Assembly (NCBI GenBank): GCA_030248135.1
Contig: JASANC010001934.1
Span: forward strand, 30,655 to 94,654
Source of the DNA: Theristus sp. LFF4_11
Lineage: Eukaryota; Nematoda; Chromadorea; Monhysterida; Xyalidae
Direction: 5' to 3'
DNA: 64,000 bases
This document shows positions 37,897 to 50,100 of this stretch, piece by piece. Below the pieces are notes generated by a model. It searched no databases. It saw only the letters and a list, made by a program, of their open reading frames with translations, and had not been told where the DNA came from. Both the position numbers and the translations under genes were made by a program. Within the stretch, counting starts at the first letter, position 1, and every line of letters begins with the position of its first letter.

Positions 37897-40409
37897 TCAT
37901 ATGAAAGCGGTTCGTTGTACGGGCTGCTCAGCAGCGGGCAACGTCGAGCGCAGCCACGTGATGCAGTCGTCGCGCAGAGGACGATTCATGACGCCGTAGA
38001 GGATCGGGTTGCTGACAGTGGCCAGCATGGCACAGCAGTGCGTCGCCAACGCAACCAGGAACGTGTTGTTCACGTGCACCGCTTGCAGATCGAGCAACAA
38101 CGAATACAGAATCAGTGGCATCCAGCAGACGCAGAACATGAACACCACCGCGATCAGGATGTACGTGGCCGTCTCCAAGCGGCGCACGCTCACGCTCTCC
38201 TGCTCCTGTGCCTCGCGACACGCGTCGATGTTGCTGCAAAGGTTTTAGCAACAGTAAATAACGTGTGTGTTCGCCGATTGTTATCATGTGTTTTGTTGAT
38301 TTTCTATGCTTGCACTAATTTGACTCTTCACCATATCCGTGAGACGGTGGGACGAAACGGATGAACCGCATGGCGGCAAGGCTCTGGTCGGCACCGATCA
38401 CGTATCACCACATCACTGCACTAAACAAGCATATCGAATGTTTTGTGGGTACACATGTTTTCTGTCCGTGTTTATGAGCATGTACTCTGACACGCAAGTT
38501 CTTCATTAGCAGATAACGCGTGCACTGACCGCGTCGGTGGTGTTTTTAGCAACGGCATCGTTGGGAGCAGCAGGGAGCGCGAGCGAGCGTGAAAGAACGT
38601 GCTGCGACGGTGTACGCTGATGTTGCCGCTGGGGCACGCGGTCGTGATCTCCTCCTGGACGTTGCTGACCGAGACGCCCGCGAGCGAGACCGTCGGGGCC
38701 AACGCCGCCGACAACGCCGTCAAACTGTCTTTCTGTTCTTCGAAGCAGAACGCACAAGTGTTGCTGTTGTTCAGCGGCGTCACCGTCGGCTGACTCGTCT
38801 TGTCGTTCGGCGAGGCCGGCACCGCAACTACGTGACGCCGCAACGATTGTCGCCTCGGTTTCGTCGTCTTGCGAAATTTCACGCTCTGCACAATCGGTAA
38901 GGTTGGGTGCTCGTGTCTTCATTCAACCTTTGAGAAAACGGTGCTACTAATTTTGCCACCAAATAAATTGTAAAAATGTAGTATGATTGAAGTAGACGTA
39001 AAGCATCGGTTCCTCAACGGCGAGCTATTTCAGGTTTTCAGGTTTGAGCGACCAACCTGACGAATGCATTTCAAGACGCCTGTGTAGCACATTGTGATGA
39101 TGGCGCACGGCACAATCACATGCAACACCAGCGCAACGCAACTGTACGCCTGCAGTGTTGGGTCAGTTATGTTCACTGCTTTAGAAAACGGCAAAAGAAC
39201 ATTTGTGGCGTTGTTTACCAGTCGCATCCAATGCTGCGGCCAATCTTCGTAACAGAACTCCTCGCAGAACAGATTTTCGCCTGGCGCCGTCAGATGATAC
39301 ATGAAGCCTTGCAAAAACGCCAACACAATCGAGAGACCACCAAAGAGCAGCCAGCAGCTGACCGCAAGCCATCTGCCGCACTTGGACTGCCGCTGGCGGG
39401 TTTTCAGTGCGATCGCACAGTAACGATCATACGCGATGACGGCCATGATGTAAATCGATGCAAAGATCGACAGACCCTGAGATTGAATGAGCGCTTCCAT
39501 TTCCATCTAGTAATATTTTTTGGTTCTGCGACTGAACGCGTGTGCGTGCAGACGTGAAGAGAAAAACTAGTTTCAATCTTTATGTGGCAATTCAAAGTCG
39601 CCTTAGTGACCCGGTCTTCTGTAGGGAACTTGGATCCCTTTGCCAATTTTGAATTCCCGCGTCGTGCATGACACTGCTTACCTATCTATTCGCGCATTGA
39701 GTCGCGGGACCAAAATAAAAGATATTAGTACTGAGTCATCAAAAATACTGCCGTCGCTTTTTTTATTTTTTCGACTTTGTTTAAAAAAGGGTCTCTTTGC
39801 TTCACCATCAAAGTCGGCAGCACTTTGCACGCGGCATAGCCGAACGGCCACGACTTGTGAAACAACAGATACGGGGTCAATGGTCCACTGGTTAGTGCTG
39901 TGACGATGTCAACCGCAGACAGACTGCCGATCAGATAATAGTGCGCGCAGTGGAAACCGGGACGCAGCCAAATCGCCACGAGCACCGACACGTTCAACAG
40001 CAACGAATTGATGATCACGAACCCGTAGATTGCGCCCGTCACCACTTGCACTGCGCCGTTCTGAAATTGTCACCCACGCACAATAAAAACGTGTCCAAAC
40101 TGATGTCCAGTGTTCTGCCCGCCTGGACGTCCCGCGCAGTGTCCGGTTTTCTTTCCGGTGAGCGTTGCCACTTTCACATATGCATGTACTTACGAGAGAT
40201 GACGCATGACAGGACACCCAGGCACAGAACGACGGAGACCATTTTTGAGGTTGTGGCATCGCACATTTTGCAAAAATTTCCATGTTTTAAAAACCAGTAC
40301 CGATAAACATTCGCACACTCACATTCGACAGATGATCTTTTGGAATCAACAAATCAAAAGAAAAGCAGCCGAATGACTGATTGGTGCTGTTTGCCGTTGT
40401 GTTTTCCAT
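37897..40409 (-). CDS. Rhodopsin-class (class A) GPCR, peptide-receptor-like, 484 aa
   Basis: Five exons (40409-40323, 40060-39806, 39476-39057, 38885-38530, 38233-37897) join in phase to 485 codons. Exon 1 is a short extracellular N-terminus with NTT, NST and NQS sequons; an in-frame extension upstream to an acceptor near 40485 is possible. Exon 2 holds TM1 and TM2, ending in SWPFGYAACKVLP with the conserved ECL1 Trp and TM3 Cys. Exon 3 gives TM3-TM5 with an AYDRY motif (D131-R132-Y133) and an ECL2 of FCEEFCYEDWP type. Exon 4 encodes an unusually long third intracellular loop (about 118 residues, Ser/Thr-rich). Exon 5 has TM6 (CVCWMP) and TM7 (SNPILYG, the NPxxY motif). The WPFG..CK and CxE.WP signatures resemble neuropeptide Y/F, RFamide and tachykinin-type receptors. 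The ligand cannot be told from sequence alone. Confidence 0.88.
39510..39723. repeat. MITE family B, full copy
   Basis: Left end TTTTTTGGTTCTGCGACTGA and an inverted right end reading TATCTTTTATTTTGGTCCCG then GCGACTCAATGCG on the other strand. The interior 'ttcaatctttatgtggca' parallels the 13.4 kb copy. It lies in the intron between GPCR exons 2 and 3. Confidence 0.75.
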
Positions 40410-41742
40410 TCGCGCGGTTTTGAATAATGTTTGATTACTGTGCGTCACGGCGCAAGTCGAAGTGCAGTTTTTTGGTGTCCTAAAAACCAAAAATGAAACT
40501 GCCTGGGAAAGTGACACTTCAAAAGCTCATCAACAACAACAGATACAGTTTTGATCTCAACAGATAGCCTCGGCAAATTTTGCTTTCTTTGTCAAACGCT
40601 ACAGACAGAACAGCATGCTAATCAAAGCTTGCAGCAACAGCACCGCTTGAAGCAAAGCTGAGCAAAATAATCCGTTACGAAAAGGTAACGTTTATGCATT
40701 TTCGTGACAATTAGGCGTCAACAACAACAGCAGTGCGTCTAACGGCAGAATGCAATCAGAGAAGTGTGTTTATCATTTGATCCTCTGTATGCTTGTCGCT
40801 CTGAATGTCACCATGTTTTCACTCAGCCGTCAGTAATGATCGTAGTTTTCACTTATCCCACCGATCTGCTTTATGAAACAATCAGTCTGAACAAGGGTGC
40901 TGACAAAAATGATGAGAGTTGTTCGTTATTTTTTCAACTTCGCTCTTATTGTGACTTTTTTCCCAGTACGTGTGTGTCGGCATTCTCCAAATAATTGAGC
41001 GTACATCTGCGTCAAAGAACCAAAGTCAATCTGATCCACTTTTTCATAAGTATTGAATTGCTATCTAGATACATTGTGATTTAATGTTTACTTTGCTACT
41101 CGATTTACTGTGATAACTGGAACTGCATTTTCCATGCACGGAGAAAACTGAATTTTGATTATTAGATTTATGCGATTATGAGTAACAAGAAAAAAATCTG
41201 ACAAAACATTTGGCAATATTAACAAAATAAACGTTATTGATGTAATCCATTTTTATGAAACAACATGCGGCTGCTTTTGCAACTTTCTCTTTAGAACAAT
41301 AAGCTCATGGACTCCCCAGTTTGTTAAAAGTTCGGTGGAATGTTACGGAAAGATTTTTTAGCGCGCGTGTTAGCAAAAAATCTCAATGAAAACTGTGCAG
41401 TTCTTCATCAACAACAACAAGTTGTTTTTTGGTAGTTTCGTTGACCAAACAGTAAACTGAAAATCTTATCAACATCAAGCAATAGCATAAATAATAGTAG
41501 TAATAAATGCGGTTTGTGCAGTGCAGTCCATTGAATTTTATCAGTTGCTACATTACACCGAAAATAACAACCAGAGTCAGCTACATGCTTGCTGTTGGTA
41601 CAAGGTGGCATAAAAAGTCTGGTACTGATTTGCGCCTGTAAAAAATCTACAAGCCAAAGATTTTTCGCGGCCTTTCGGAGCTTTTGTATCAAAGATCAGC
41701 CCCAAAGATCAGCCTAAAACAAGATTGCCGGACACAGTTATC
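40410..41742. other. Divergent intergenic region between GPCR and NAGA
   Basis: 1.3 kb of unique, AT-rich sequence separates the minus-strand GPCR start from the plus-strand NAGA start. It should contain both promoters, and possibly an upstream GPCR exon near 40420-40485. No motif stands out. Confidence 0.45.
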
Positions 41743-44415
41743 ATGGGCAGAGCACAGTGCTGTGTGTCCGTGAGTGTTGTGTCTCAGTTGCTGCTGCTGG
41801 TGCACTGCGTTCAAGCACTGAACAATGGCCTGGCACTGCGCCCGCCGATGGGCTGGATGTCGTGGGCGGAGTTCTACTGCCAGATCGACTGCAACCGCCA
41901 TCCATACTCGTGCATCTCGGAGCAGCTCTACAAGGACATGGCCGATCGATTGGGTAGGTGCAACGTGTCCTTGTGCGTTTGCGAGTCGCCACAAGAACAC
42001 GCAGCTCTCTTCACATCCATCACTGAGTTGTTGTAGCACCATTTAGGCTGTTTTTGTGAACATAACAGACATTCAGACTTCTTTCATTTGGTTTCGACTT
42101 GCGAACTGAAAAAGCGAGAGAGAACGTCAGTTGTGATTTGCAGTCGAGGACGGCTACAGAATCGTGGGCTATCGAAGTGTGCACATTGACGACTGCTGGA
42201 TGGCAATGCAACGCAACGAAACAACCGGCAGACTCATGGCGAATGAAACGCGATTCCCTTCGGGAATGCCTGCTCTTGCTGACTATGTACGTAGGCGATT
42301 TGAAACATGACCGTTGCTCGCTAAGCAAAGAATCTGAGCAAAAACTTGCACTCACTAAAAACCTGAACCAGAAGAGACTGGAAAAGTTTTAGATTTCTGT
42401 TGGAGTGCTGTATCGGGATCGAATATTTTAATATTCAATAACTTAAAAGTATTTCACTCTTTATTCCGTTTGCAGGCATGTTATGTAGCACACTGCGCAA
42501 AGACGGCGGACACACATATTTTTTACTGATTTTTAGCATAAAAGTTTGAAAAAGCATGGGTCCTAGAAAAATTGCGACTTTCAAAAATGTTGACTTGATC
42601 ATACACTCAGATGCACACCCGTGGTCTGCTGTTGGCGACTTATGAGGACTATGGCAATAAAACCTGCGGTGGCTACCCGGGCAGCCTCTACCATTTGGAA
42701 ACGGACGCCAGAACATTTGCTGAATGGAAAATGGATTATCTAAAGTTGGATGGATGCAACGTTGATATTGAGCAAATGAGCAGTGGTAAATTTTTAATGG
42801 TTTTTGAATTTTCTTAATTGTAAAAGCGACTTAAAAACACAGGCACTGACCATTCATAATGATTTCTAATGCTCTCATAAAGTCCTAACTAATAAAGGGT
42901 ATCCACAAATGGAACGTTTTCTGAATGCCACGGGTCGCCCGATTGTGTATTCGTGCAGTTGGCCCGCATACGTCGACTTTGAGCATCATACGGTGCGGAC
43001 GACAGTTCATTTTTTCTGAAAAGAGGTCGTTGCGCAAAAACAAAGTTTAGTATATGGTGATTTGCAGTCCATAGTGTTTCACCAATTTTGCCACCAAATG
43101 CAGCCAAACTACACGGCCATCTCGCAGTGGTGCAATCTTTGGCGTAACTTTGACGACATCGCTGCCAACTGGCATTCGTTGCAGTCAATTATTGACTGGT
43201 ACACAAAGAACCAGGACACGCTCGCAAGGTTCCACGGTCCCGGACACTGGAATGACCCTGACATGGTGCGGCCATCTGCATAGGTTTACGTTGGTTGAAG
43301 AGCATTACGCACAGTCAAACGGTGGAGTCGTGAGCTCATTTTCTGCGGTTCTTTCCTTACAACACTTTCGACTTGAACGATGACTCATTCATAATTTATT
43401 CGACACTGAATGATAATGAGAAAATCATTTCGAATTCATTTGAAGGACGTCAACATGATGAAATCGGTTGATGAAAATAATGAAATTAGACATCGTGCAT
43501 TGTAGGCGGTCAATTTTAACATTTTTACTCATAAAAGTTTGGTTCAAACATTGGCAGCTTGTCATCGGCCAGCAATCGATCACACCCGATCAGGCGATGA
43601 CACAGTTTTCGATATGGAGCATCTGGTGCATCAGAGTTTGCAATGTTGTACAATTGGCAGTGATCTAAAATGAAAAATCTCCAGCAAGGCGCGACGATTG
43701 AAGCAGCGTTTTGTGCGCAGGTCTGCGCCGCTGATAATGTCGAACGACCTGCGTCTCATTGCGCCCGTCTACCGCAACATCCTGCAGAATCGCCGTGTGA
43801 TCGCCGTCGATCAAGACCCATTGGGCATCTTTGGCAAGATGATCATGAACGTGGGTCGCAAACACGGCAAACAACGGTTTCTTTAATTGTTGGCTGTTTC
43901 TACGACACATTTCCAGACGTCCACAATCTCGATCTACGTGAAACCAATGACGCCAGTCGACCGGGCCAGCGGTCAACACTCGAAGGCCGTCGTGTTCTTC
44001 AATCGAAATCTCTCTAAATTGGTACACGTTATTTTTGTGAATACGATATGCGACACACAAGCGCTGATTTTGAAAAAAACACAAATAAAAAATGTTCTGT
44101 AACATCAGATTCGAGTGCGGGTGTCACTGGCAAACCTTGGTCTCGACAATCCAACTGGCTACTTTGTGCAAGATCTTTGGACCGGAAAACAGCATGGATT
44201 GATGCATCCGAACACGATGTGCGTCCCAGAACTCACACAACAAAATGAAAATAGGAACTTGAATTGGTGAATGAATGTGTGCGTCACTTTTTGCGACTGT
44301 TTTCAGGTTCTCAGCGCGTGTCAATCCGACGGGCGTCGTCATGATAAAAGCAACAATCGCGCAAGCACGGAAGATTAAAAATCAGACCAATAATAGTCAT
44401 GTTTTAGTGCTGTGA
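41743..44415 (+). CDS. NAGA: Alpha-N-acetylgalactosaminidase (glycoside hydrolase family 27), 435 aa
   Basis: Lysosomal retaining hydrolase that removes terminal alpha-linked GalNAc (or galactose) from glycolipids and glycoproteins. Ten exons (41743-41953, 42144-42286, 42611-42785, 42898-42992, 43104-43265, 43558-43625, 43721-43850, 43917-44021, 44109-44218, 44307-44415) join in phase to 436 codons, matching the family's 410-430 residues. Residues 1-25 are a signal peptide, followed by [16 protein letters not shown]. The nucleophile is D165 in YLKLDGC and the acid/base is D226 in NLWRNFDDI. The substrate loop reads YSCSWPAY, with Ser197 and Ala200 as in human NAGA, where alpha-galactosidase A has Glu and Leu; I therefore call it [14 protein letters not shown] and VDQDPLG also match, and the C-terminal domain ends in [10 protein letters not shown]. 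It is co-oriented with the GM2-activator-like gene 0.7 kb downstream. Confidence 0.93.
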
Positions 44416-44887
44416 AACGATTTTGACAAGTTGCCGAATCTGAGACAAGGGTTTTTTGTTGTTTCCGCAAATTTGAAAAACTTGAAAATACTCGTCATAA
44501 TCGCCACAACAACGCACAAACCAACTTGCGTCCACAGCGTTCATCAAGTCCACAAAAGTCCACAAGTCAAATCAGTTTTTGCAATCAAACTGCACAACCT
44601 TGCCGTTTCGTTACACCGAAATCACATTGCACCAAACGACACAAAGATTGACAGCAATTGCGACATCGTCTGACAGACAGGTCCACAACAATACAATTGC
44701 GACACCGCCAATTTTCCCACGTGTTGTTATTGCTATAAACCTGTTTATTGTTTACCCTTCTCCCTTGCATAAAAAATCAGTGTGAACACCCGAACAGCTT
44801 TGTCGCGCATAGAATTTCAACTCCATAATTCAGTCTGAAGTAATCACTCACTGGTTTTCGTGATCACAGTTTACTTGTGGTCACATT

Positions 44888-45069
44888 TACAGTCGAACTC
44901 TGAATTTCTAACTTATATATAGGCAATCAGCTGATCGGTTGGTGATCATGTGATGCTTGTTTTCAGTGCAGACATTGCTATGGGGGCGGTGTCTATCCAG
45001 CAAAGAAAGCATGCTTCACGTGATCACCAACCAATCAGCTGACTGTCTATAATTTAGACTTCGACTGTA
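44888..45069. repeat. Palindromic TA-flanked MITE (family A), copy 4, upstream of the ML gene
   Basis: TACAGTCGAACTCTGAATTT to the inverted end ATTTAGACTTCGACTGTA, with TA borders. The right arm holds the E-box TCACGTGA (45016-45023) followed by CCAAT (45031-45035); the left arm has the decayed 'gatcatgtgatgc'. It fills much of the gap between NAGA and the ML-domain gene, ending two bases before an in-frame ATG at 45071. Confidence 0.85.
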
Positions 45070-45127
45070 AATGTTGTTTCCAGGTTCAGTTGCCCACCAA
45101 ATTTGCATGTACAGCCAATTCGCAGAC

Positions 45128-46366
45128 ATGTCTGTCAGCACACTGCCTTTTGCATTCATCAACGCTGCTGCCTTTTTCATCGGAAGCGTCTCAGCTGAGT
45201 GCTCGCCTGAATATCCGAATGGAACCGAAGAGAAGCTGAACTGGTTCTTGTGCGATCCGGATAAGCCTGGTAGATTTTTTCTGATGGTTTTTTGCGCTAA
45301 ACAGGCTGCACAGTCAAACTCTGAAACATACACCGTGTGTATTCTGGCACGTAAATACGGCACGTGTGCTTATGGTTTCACAGATCGACTGTGAATTCAA
45401 TTGGCGTTCATAAACGTCAGTGTTTTGTTGAAAATGGGTTTTCAAACACAGGCGTCTTGACAACAAGCTCGCTGCGTCTGCTGGACAGAGACGGCCAGGA
45501 GAACTATCCGATTGATCTGAGCAAGGGATTGATGGTGGAAGTGAACGGCGAAAATCAGTCAGGCGACACATTTGAGACGATCTTGATGGACGTTGAACTG
45601 CGGTACTGGGGCAGCATTCTCTGGTTCAGCTGCAGCTGGCATCGACTGCCGCATCTCGGATTCCTGTAGGTGCGCGTTTTTAACAAAATTATCTTTATAA
45701 TTATTTTTGGGTCGTTTTGAATGTGCGCTGCAAAAATGCCAAACTTTCACAAAATGTTTAAACCAGCAGTTAATACATGGTTTTCAATTTTGAACTCGTT
45801 CACATCTTATAACTTGTAACAAAGTTTTGCTGCCGTTCAGCTCCAACTTGGATGGCTGTGAGCTTGCAAAGAACTGTCCTGTGCAGCCGGGTGTCACCAA
45901 GTTTCGTCAGCCGTTTGATTTTGGCATCCTTGGCCGAGTGCTCCGTGGACTCGGTTCGAATGTGCGTGCACTGAATTCAGAATTGTTATTGAAGTGCACT
46001 GGACCCTGAAAAGATAGTTACACTACTGTACTCAACAATTTCCTTGAGCTACGTACCATTACATTGATTTTGCATGCTTGGCGTGAAGCAGGATTTTGTT
46101 CACTGCTATTGTACTGCTTGAGTTCCTCATGGACAAATTCGATTTTATTTTTCATATGTGGCCTCTTCATAATGCAACTTGTAGCTCAACAATTATTTGT
46201 TTGAACTTCATGTTGAACTTTTGTCTCGATGTGTCTGGTGTTGTGCTTTGCGGCAGACAAATCTTTTCTGAATTTTCAGACAGTTTACGAAGTGACGCTG
46301 CGCGCGAAAGATGGCAGCAACAGGGAGGAACTGAGCTGTATCAAGCTGCAAGCACTTCTGCTTTGA
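45128..46366 (+). CDS. Secreted/lysosomal ML-domain lipid-binding protein, GM2 activator-like, 187 aa
   Basis: Four exons (45128-45269, 45452-45665, 45841-45961, 46280-46366) join in phase to 188 codons. Residues 1-23 (MSVSTLPFAFINAAAFFIGS.. to VSA) are a signal peptide. The mature part fits an ML/GM2-activator fold: an N-terminal Cys pair, KPGVLTTSSLRLL then NYPIDLSKGLMVEVNG (the P-I-x-(L/V)-x-G-x-(L/V)-x-V strand of GM2 activator), a hydrophobic YWGSILWFSC edge, a GC..NCPV motif, and a terminal SCIKLQALLL that parallels GM2 activator's GCIKIAASL. Six mature cysteines. In animals GM2 activator lifts glycosphingolipids from membranes for lysosomal hydrolases, which fits the neighbouring NAGA gene. 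Alternatives are another ML lipid carrier (NPC2- or MD-2-like). In-frame ATGs also occur at 45071 and 45110; 45128 gives the best signal peptide. Confidence 0.75.
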
Positions 46367-47160
46367 TAAACTTGATCAACTTGCTAAATCAAAAAGTTTG
46401 ACCTCCAATTTCAGAAGCAATTTGTTGAGCATCTTCCAATGTTGTTAGCCGTGTTTTTTACAATGACTTCGCTGAAAAGTCGCTGCTTCCTTTGCAAAAT
46501 TTACGGGTGGCGTATTTGATAAACGGTGCGGAGTGAGAAATTATTTTGACGATACATGCATGTTTTCAGTCAATGAATTGTCAGTAATCAGTAAAAAACA
46601 GCTAATAAATTCTCAGTGCATGAAATTTACCTACTTCACTTCATATTTGAAACTACCCCATCTGAAACGTTTCAACTTTCAAATCAGTCTCGAATCCCCC
46701 AAAAAAACGTTTGTTGTCGTGTTGCCAAGCTGCAGGATAGATGCTCGATAAATAATGAATTTGTTTCATGAGGCACATGAATGAGTAACACATGTCATTT
46801 TTTTACAAAACTGGCATTGTTTTAACAAGACATACCACACACAGCCAGTTTCAGTTTCAAACGCGTTCAACACAACGCCCGATATCGATGCTAACTAAAG
46901 AAGCATACATACAAATTGTAGGTGTGGACGTGCCAATTTTTTTTCTCACTCCCAAAAAGACAATGGAAGCAATATAATCCCGAAACAATGCGCCTGGGTG
47001 AAACGCCGAAAGAAGCAAAAAAAATCAGTTTTTTTAAATTTTCAAAAGGCAAACTTTTGCGCACGCATTTTTGAATCCTGTTCATTATGACGGTTTTAGC
47101 AAATGTGAATCAGCTGATGAACTTTTGCAGCCGTGTACGCAGACCGAGCGCAGAGGCACC
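46367..47160. other. Intergenic between ML gene and DEG/ENaC gene
   Basis: Contains AATAAA at about 46604, a plausible poly(A) signal for the ML gene roughly 240 bp past its stop. An upstream non-coding or short coding exon of the channel gene may lie here: a polypyrimidine-AG acceptor sits just before 47131 ('gaacttttgcag'). Confidence 0.4.
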
Positions 47161-50100
47161 ATGGGCAACCGGTGCACGGCGGTCGCCTCGATTCTGACCG
47201 ACTTCTCCGGCTGGACGTCCGCGCACGGCCTGCCGCACATCGGCAGCTCCGACAACAAGTGCCTGCGTCTCTTCTGGGTGCTCGTCACCCTCATGGCCGC
47301 CTGCATATTCTCCTACTTTCTGTTCTCGTTGGTTACAAAGTTCTTCAGCTACCCGACCAGTGTGCAGACAACGGTTCGCAAAGAAGGCTTCTACTCATTC
47401 ATGACACTTGTATTGTGAACTGCACAATGAATGATGATAAACACTCACGCATAAAAGTGTGTGACTCGTTTTCGTGCCACTTTGCATGATTATTTCATTC
47501 CAGCTGAACTTTGGCAACATGATCTTTCCAGCGGTCACGCTGTGCCACTTGAACCCGTATAGTCTGCAGAAGTTGCTCACCGCCGAAACTGTGTCGAAAT
47601 CAAATGAAACTGTGCCGAAATTCGCTGATCTGGTACGTTTGTCGCATAAAGCTTCGGCCTATTTATTTGAACGCAACCGAAATGACATCTTGTCCTGGAC
47701 ATCCGGATTGAGCTGATCGGATTAAGAAATCAACAAAGCTGACAGTCTTGTTCTTGTGCTTGACAGAGGTTGTTTTTTGAAGCATGACGTCACTTTAGTC
47801 GGGCACGTTCGAATAAATAGGATATACAAGGTGCATCCAGTTTTGCATCTCAATCTACATTTTTACAGAACTTCGTCTACAACACGGCACGTGAGCTGTA
47901 CCACAGTGCTGAGACTGCAAACACGACCGTACAGTCGGACCTTAAGCTCTGGGGCATGCCGTACGGGGTCACGCATGACTCTCCTCAAGACGGTCAGAGC
48001 AAGGACGTTGACTCAGAAGTATGCTTTGTTTCTGCTGTGCTCTGTGCAATGGGTCTCAAAGAAATATCAATTTCTCATCAGTCATTTTGGGGGGTAAGAT
48101 AAGTTTATTGTTGCAGGCAGTAAACCGAGCGCAGGTGTGGAAAAAGTTTCTCACGTACAATTACGAGCACAACATGACTGTCGGGGATGAGGAAGGCTTT
48201 GACAAATACGGCTATGACGAGAATGAACTGATTATGAGCTGCATCTACAACACGGTCGGCTGCCCTGAGGGGTTGGTGCTGTTGTGTTTGCGGTTTCTCA
48301 GCGTAACAAACGTCAGTTCACTTTATTTTGGTTGCAGCGTGTTTGAGCAAAACTTTTACCCGGACTACGGCTACTGCTACACGTTCAATACGAACGGCAC
48401 GTACTCGAGTACTCGAGCCGGACCGCTGTATGGTAGGTTCAATGCTGCGCCGGATGAGGCGTGACAGTGATAGCGGTTCAACGAGCAGAAAGGCTTCACA
48501 GATTTATGGATTTGAAAATTCTGATGGTTTTGGGCTTGTGCAGGTTTGAAGCTGCTGGTTCGCCTCAACCAAGCGTCCTACCTGCCGTTGACGACTGCTG
48601 CTGGAGTCCGCGTGGCCATCCATCAGCCGCGGCCAGGCTCCACGCCCGACGAGCCGTTTCCGGATGCGTACGGCTTCAACGCTGCGCCCGGACTGGCCAC
48701 TTCGTTTGGCGTTAAAGTGGTTCGTGATGCGTCATTGTCGTGCTCTCTGGTGAAACACCGCAAAACTGCGTTGGTGCTATACATGTAGTTGCTGCAGACA
48801 TTCAGTTCACGCGTTAAACTAAAAGATACACAGTGGGCTCATATAGCATAGCTTCAGTATAGTTGCTATATAATCACCTTTAGAAACAATAACAACTTAA
48901 CATGTTCAGTAACAATTTTAGCAGTTACCGTACTACCTCTAATAAACCCCCATGGGGGTTTATTTCTTCAGCGACTTCTGGTGGTGGGGGTTTATTTTGT
49001 GGGGGGGGGGGTTATTTTTGGGAGGGTTTATATGGAAACCATTTTTAGGGGTGGGCAAAATGGCAAAAATACCTTCCATGGCAGGAAGAAAGTCGCAGAA
49101 ACTTCTACTCTACATAGAAACTTCCTTTTACAACAGCCTTTTGTAATGAAATTACCATTAACTCATCCATTTGGGGCCTTTGGTAGCACAATTTCATCAT
49201 TTTCACTGCAACCAGCCACTGAATTCGCTGGGTATGTGTTTCAAACAGGTTTCCAATAATCACCCATGGGGGATTATTTTGGGGGGGGGATTATTTGGAA
49301 ACTTGTCGAGGGGGTGGGGGTTTATTTTGGGGGGTTAATTTTGGGGGGTTTAATAGAGGTAATACGGTAGTATCAACTTTAGTAACTACTTTAGTAGCTA
49401 GTATGGTAATCTTTGGTACCTTGGTAACTAATAATAGTTCCTGCCAACTTTGCTATCAACTTGTAAACTTCAGTACTGTTTCTCAGCGACAGTGTTGCAA
49501 GCAACTGAAATCTCGTTTGCAGCGCCGCAACACACGACTCGAGCATCCGTGGGGCGATTGCCTGAAGGACGCCACTGCCATGAACTACTACTACGCCGGA
49601 GAGTTCTTGGCCGAGGGCTGCTTCCGTACATGTCTGCAGGATCAGATCATTGAACAGTGTCAGTGTTACGACCCCACACTCGGCCCACCGAAAACAGACA
49701 CGTCCTCCTGTTCGGACGGTGTTGACGTGCACGCCATCGAAATGAAAAGTGCGTCGTTGGTGTTGCATTTCGATATATTCTTCGAAGCATTTCGAAGTTT
49801 CGAAACATTTTGAAGCAAAAATGTCAGGCAGATTCGTAATATTTTTCAGTGTCCTGCATCGCGAAACAGCACCAGACGTTCAATGTGCTGCAGCAGTGCA
49901 CTTGTCCGCAGACATGCGAGTTAGTTCACGGGTCATTATTCTTCAATGAAACGTTCAAAAGTTCACAAAATCATTTCAATGTTGTCAAAATCAAAATGAA
50001 AATCGTGCAATAACTTCAGCGAGGGAACGTACACGATCACGATGTCCACTGCCAAATGGCCGAGCGACGAGCATCTGGTCGGTTTTATTGTTTGTTGACT

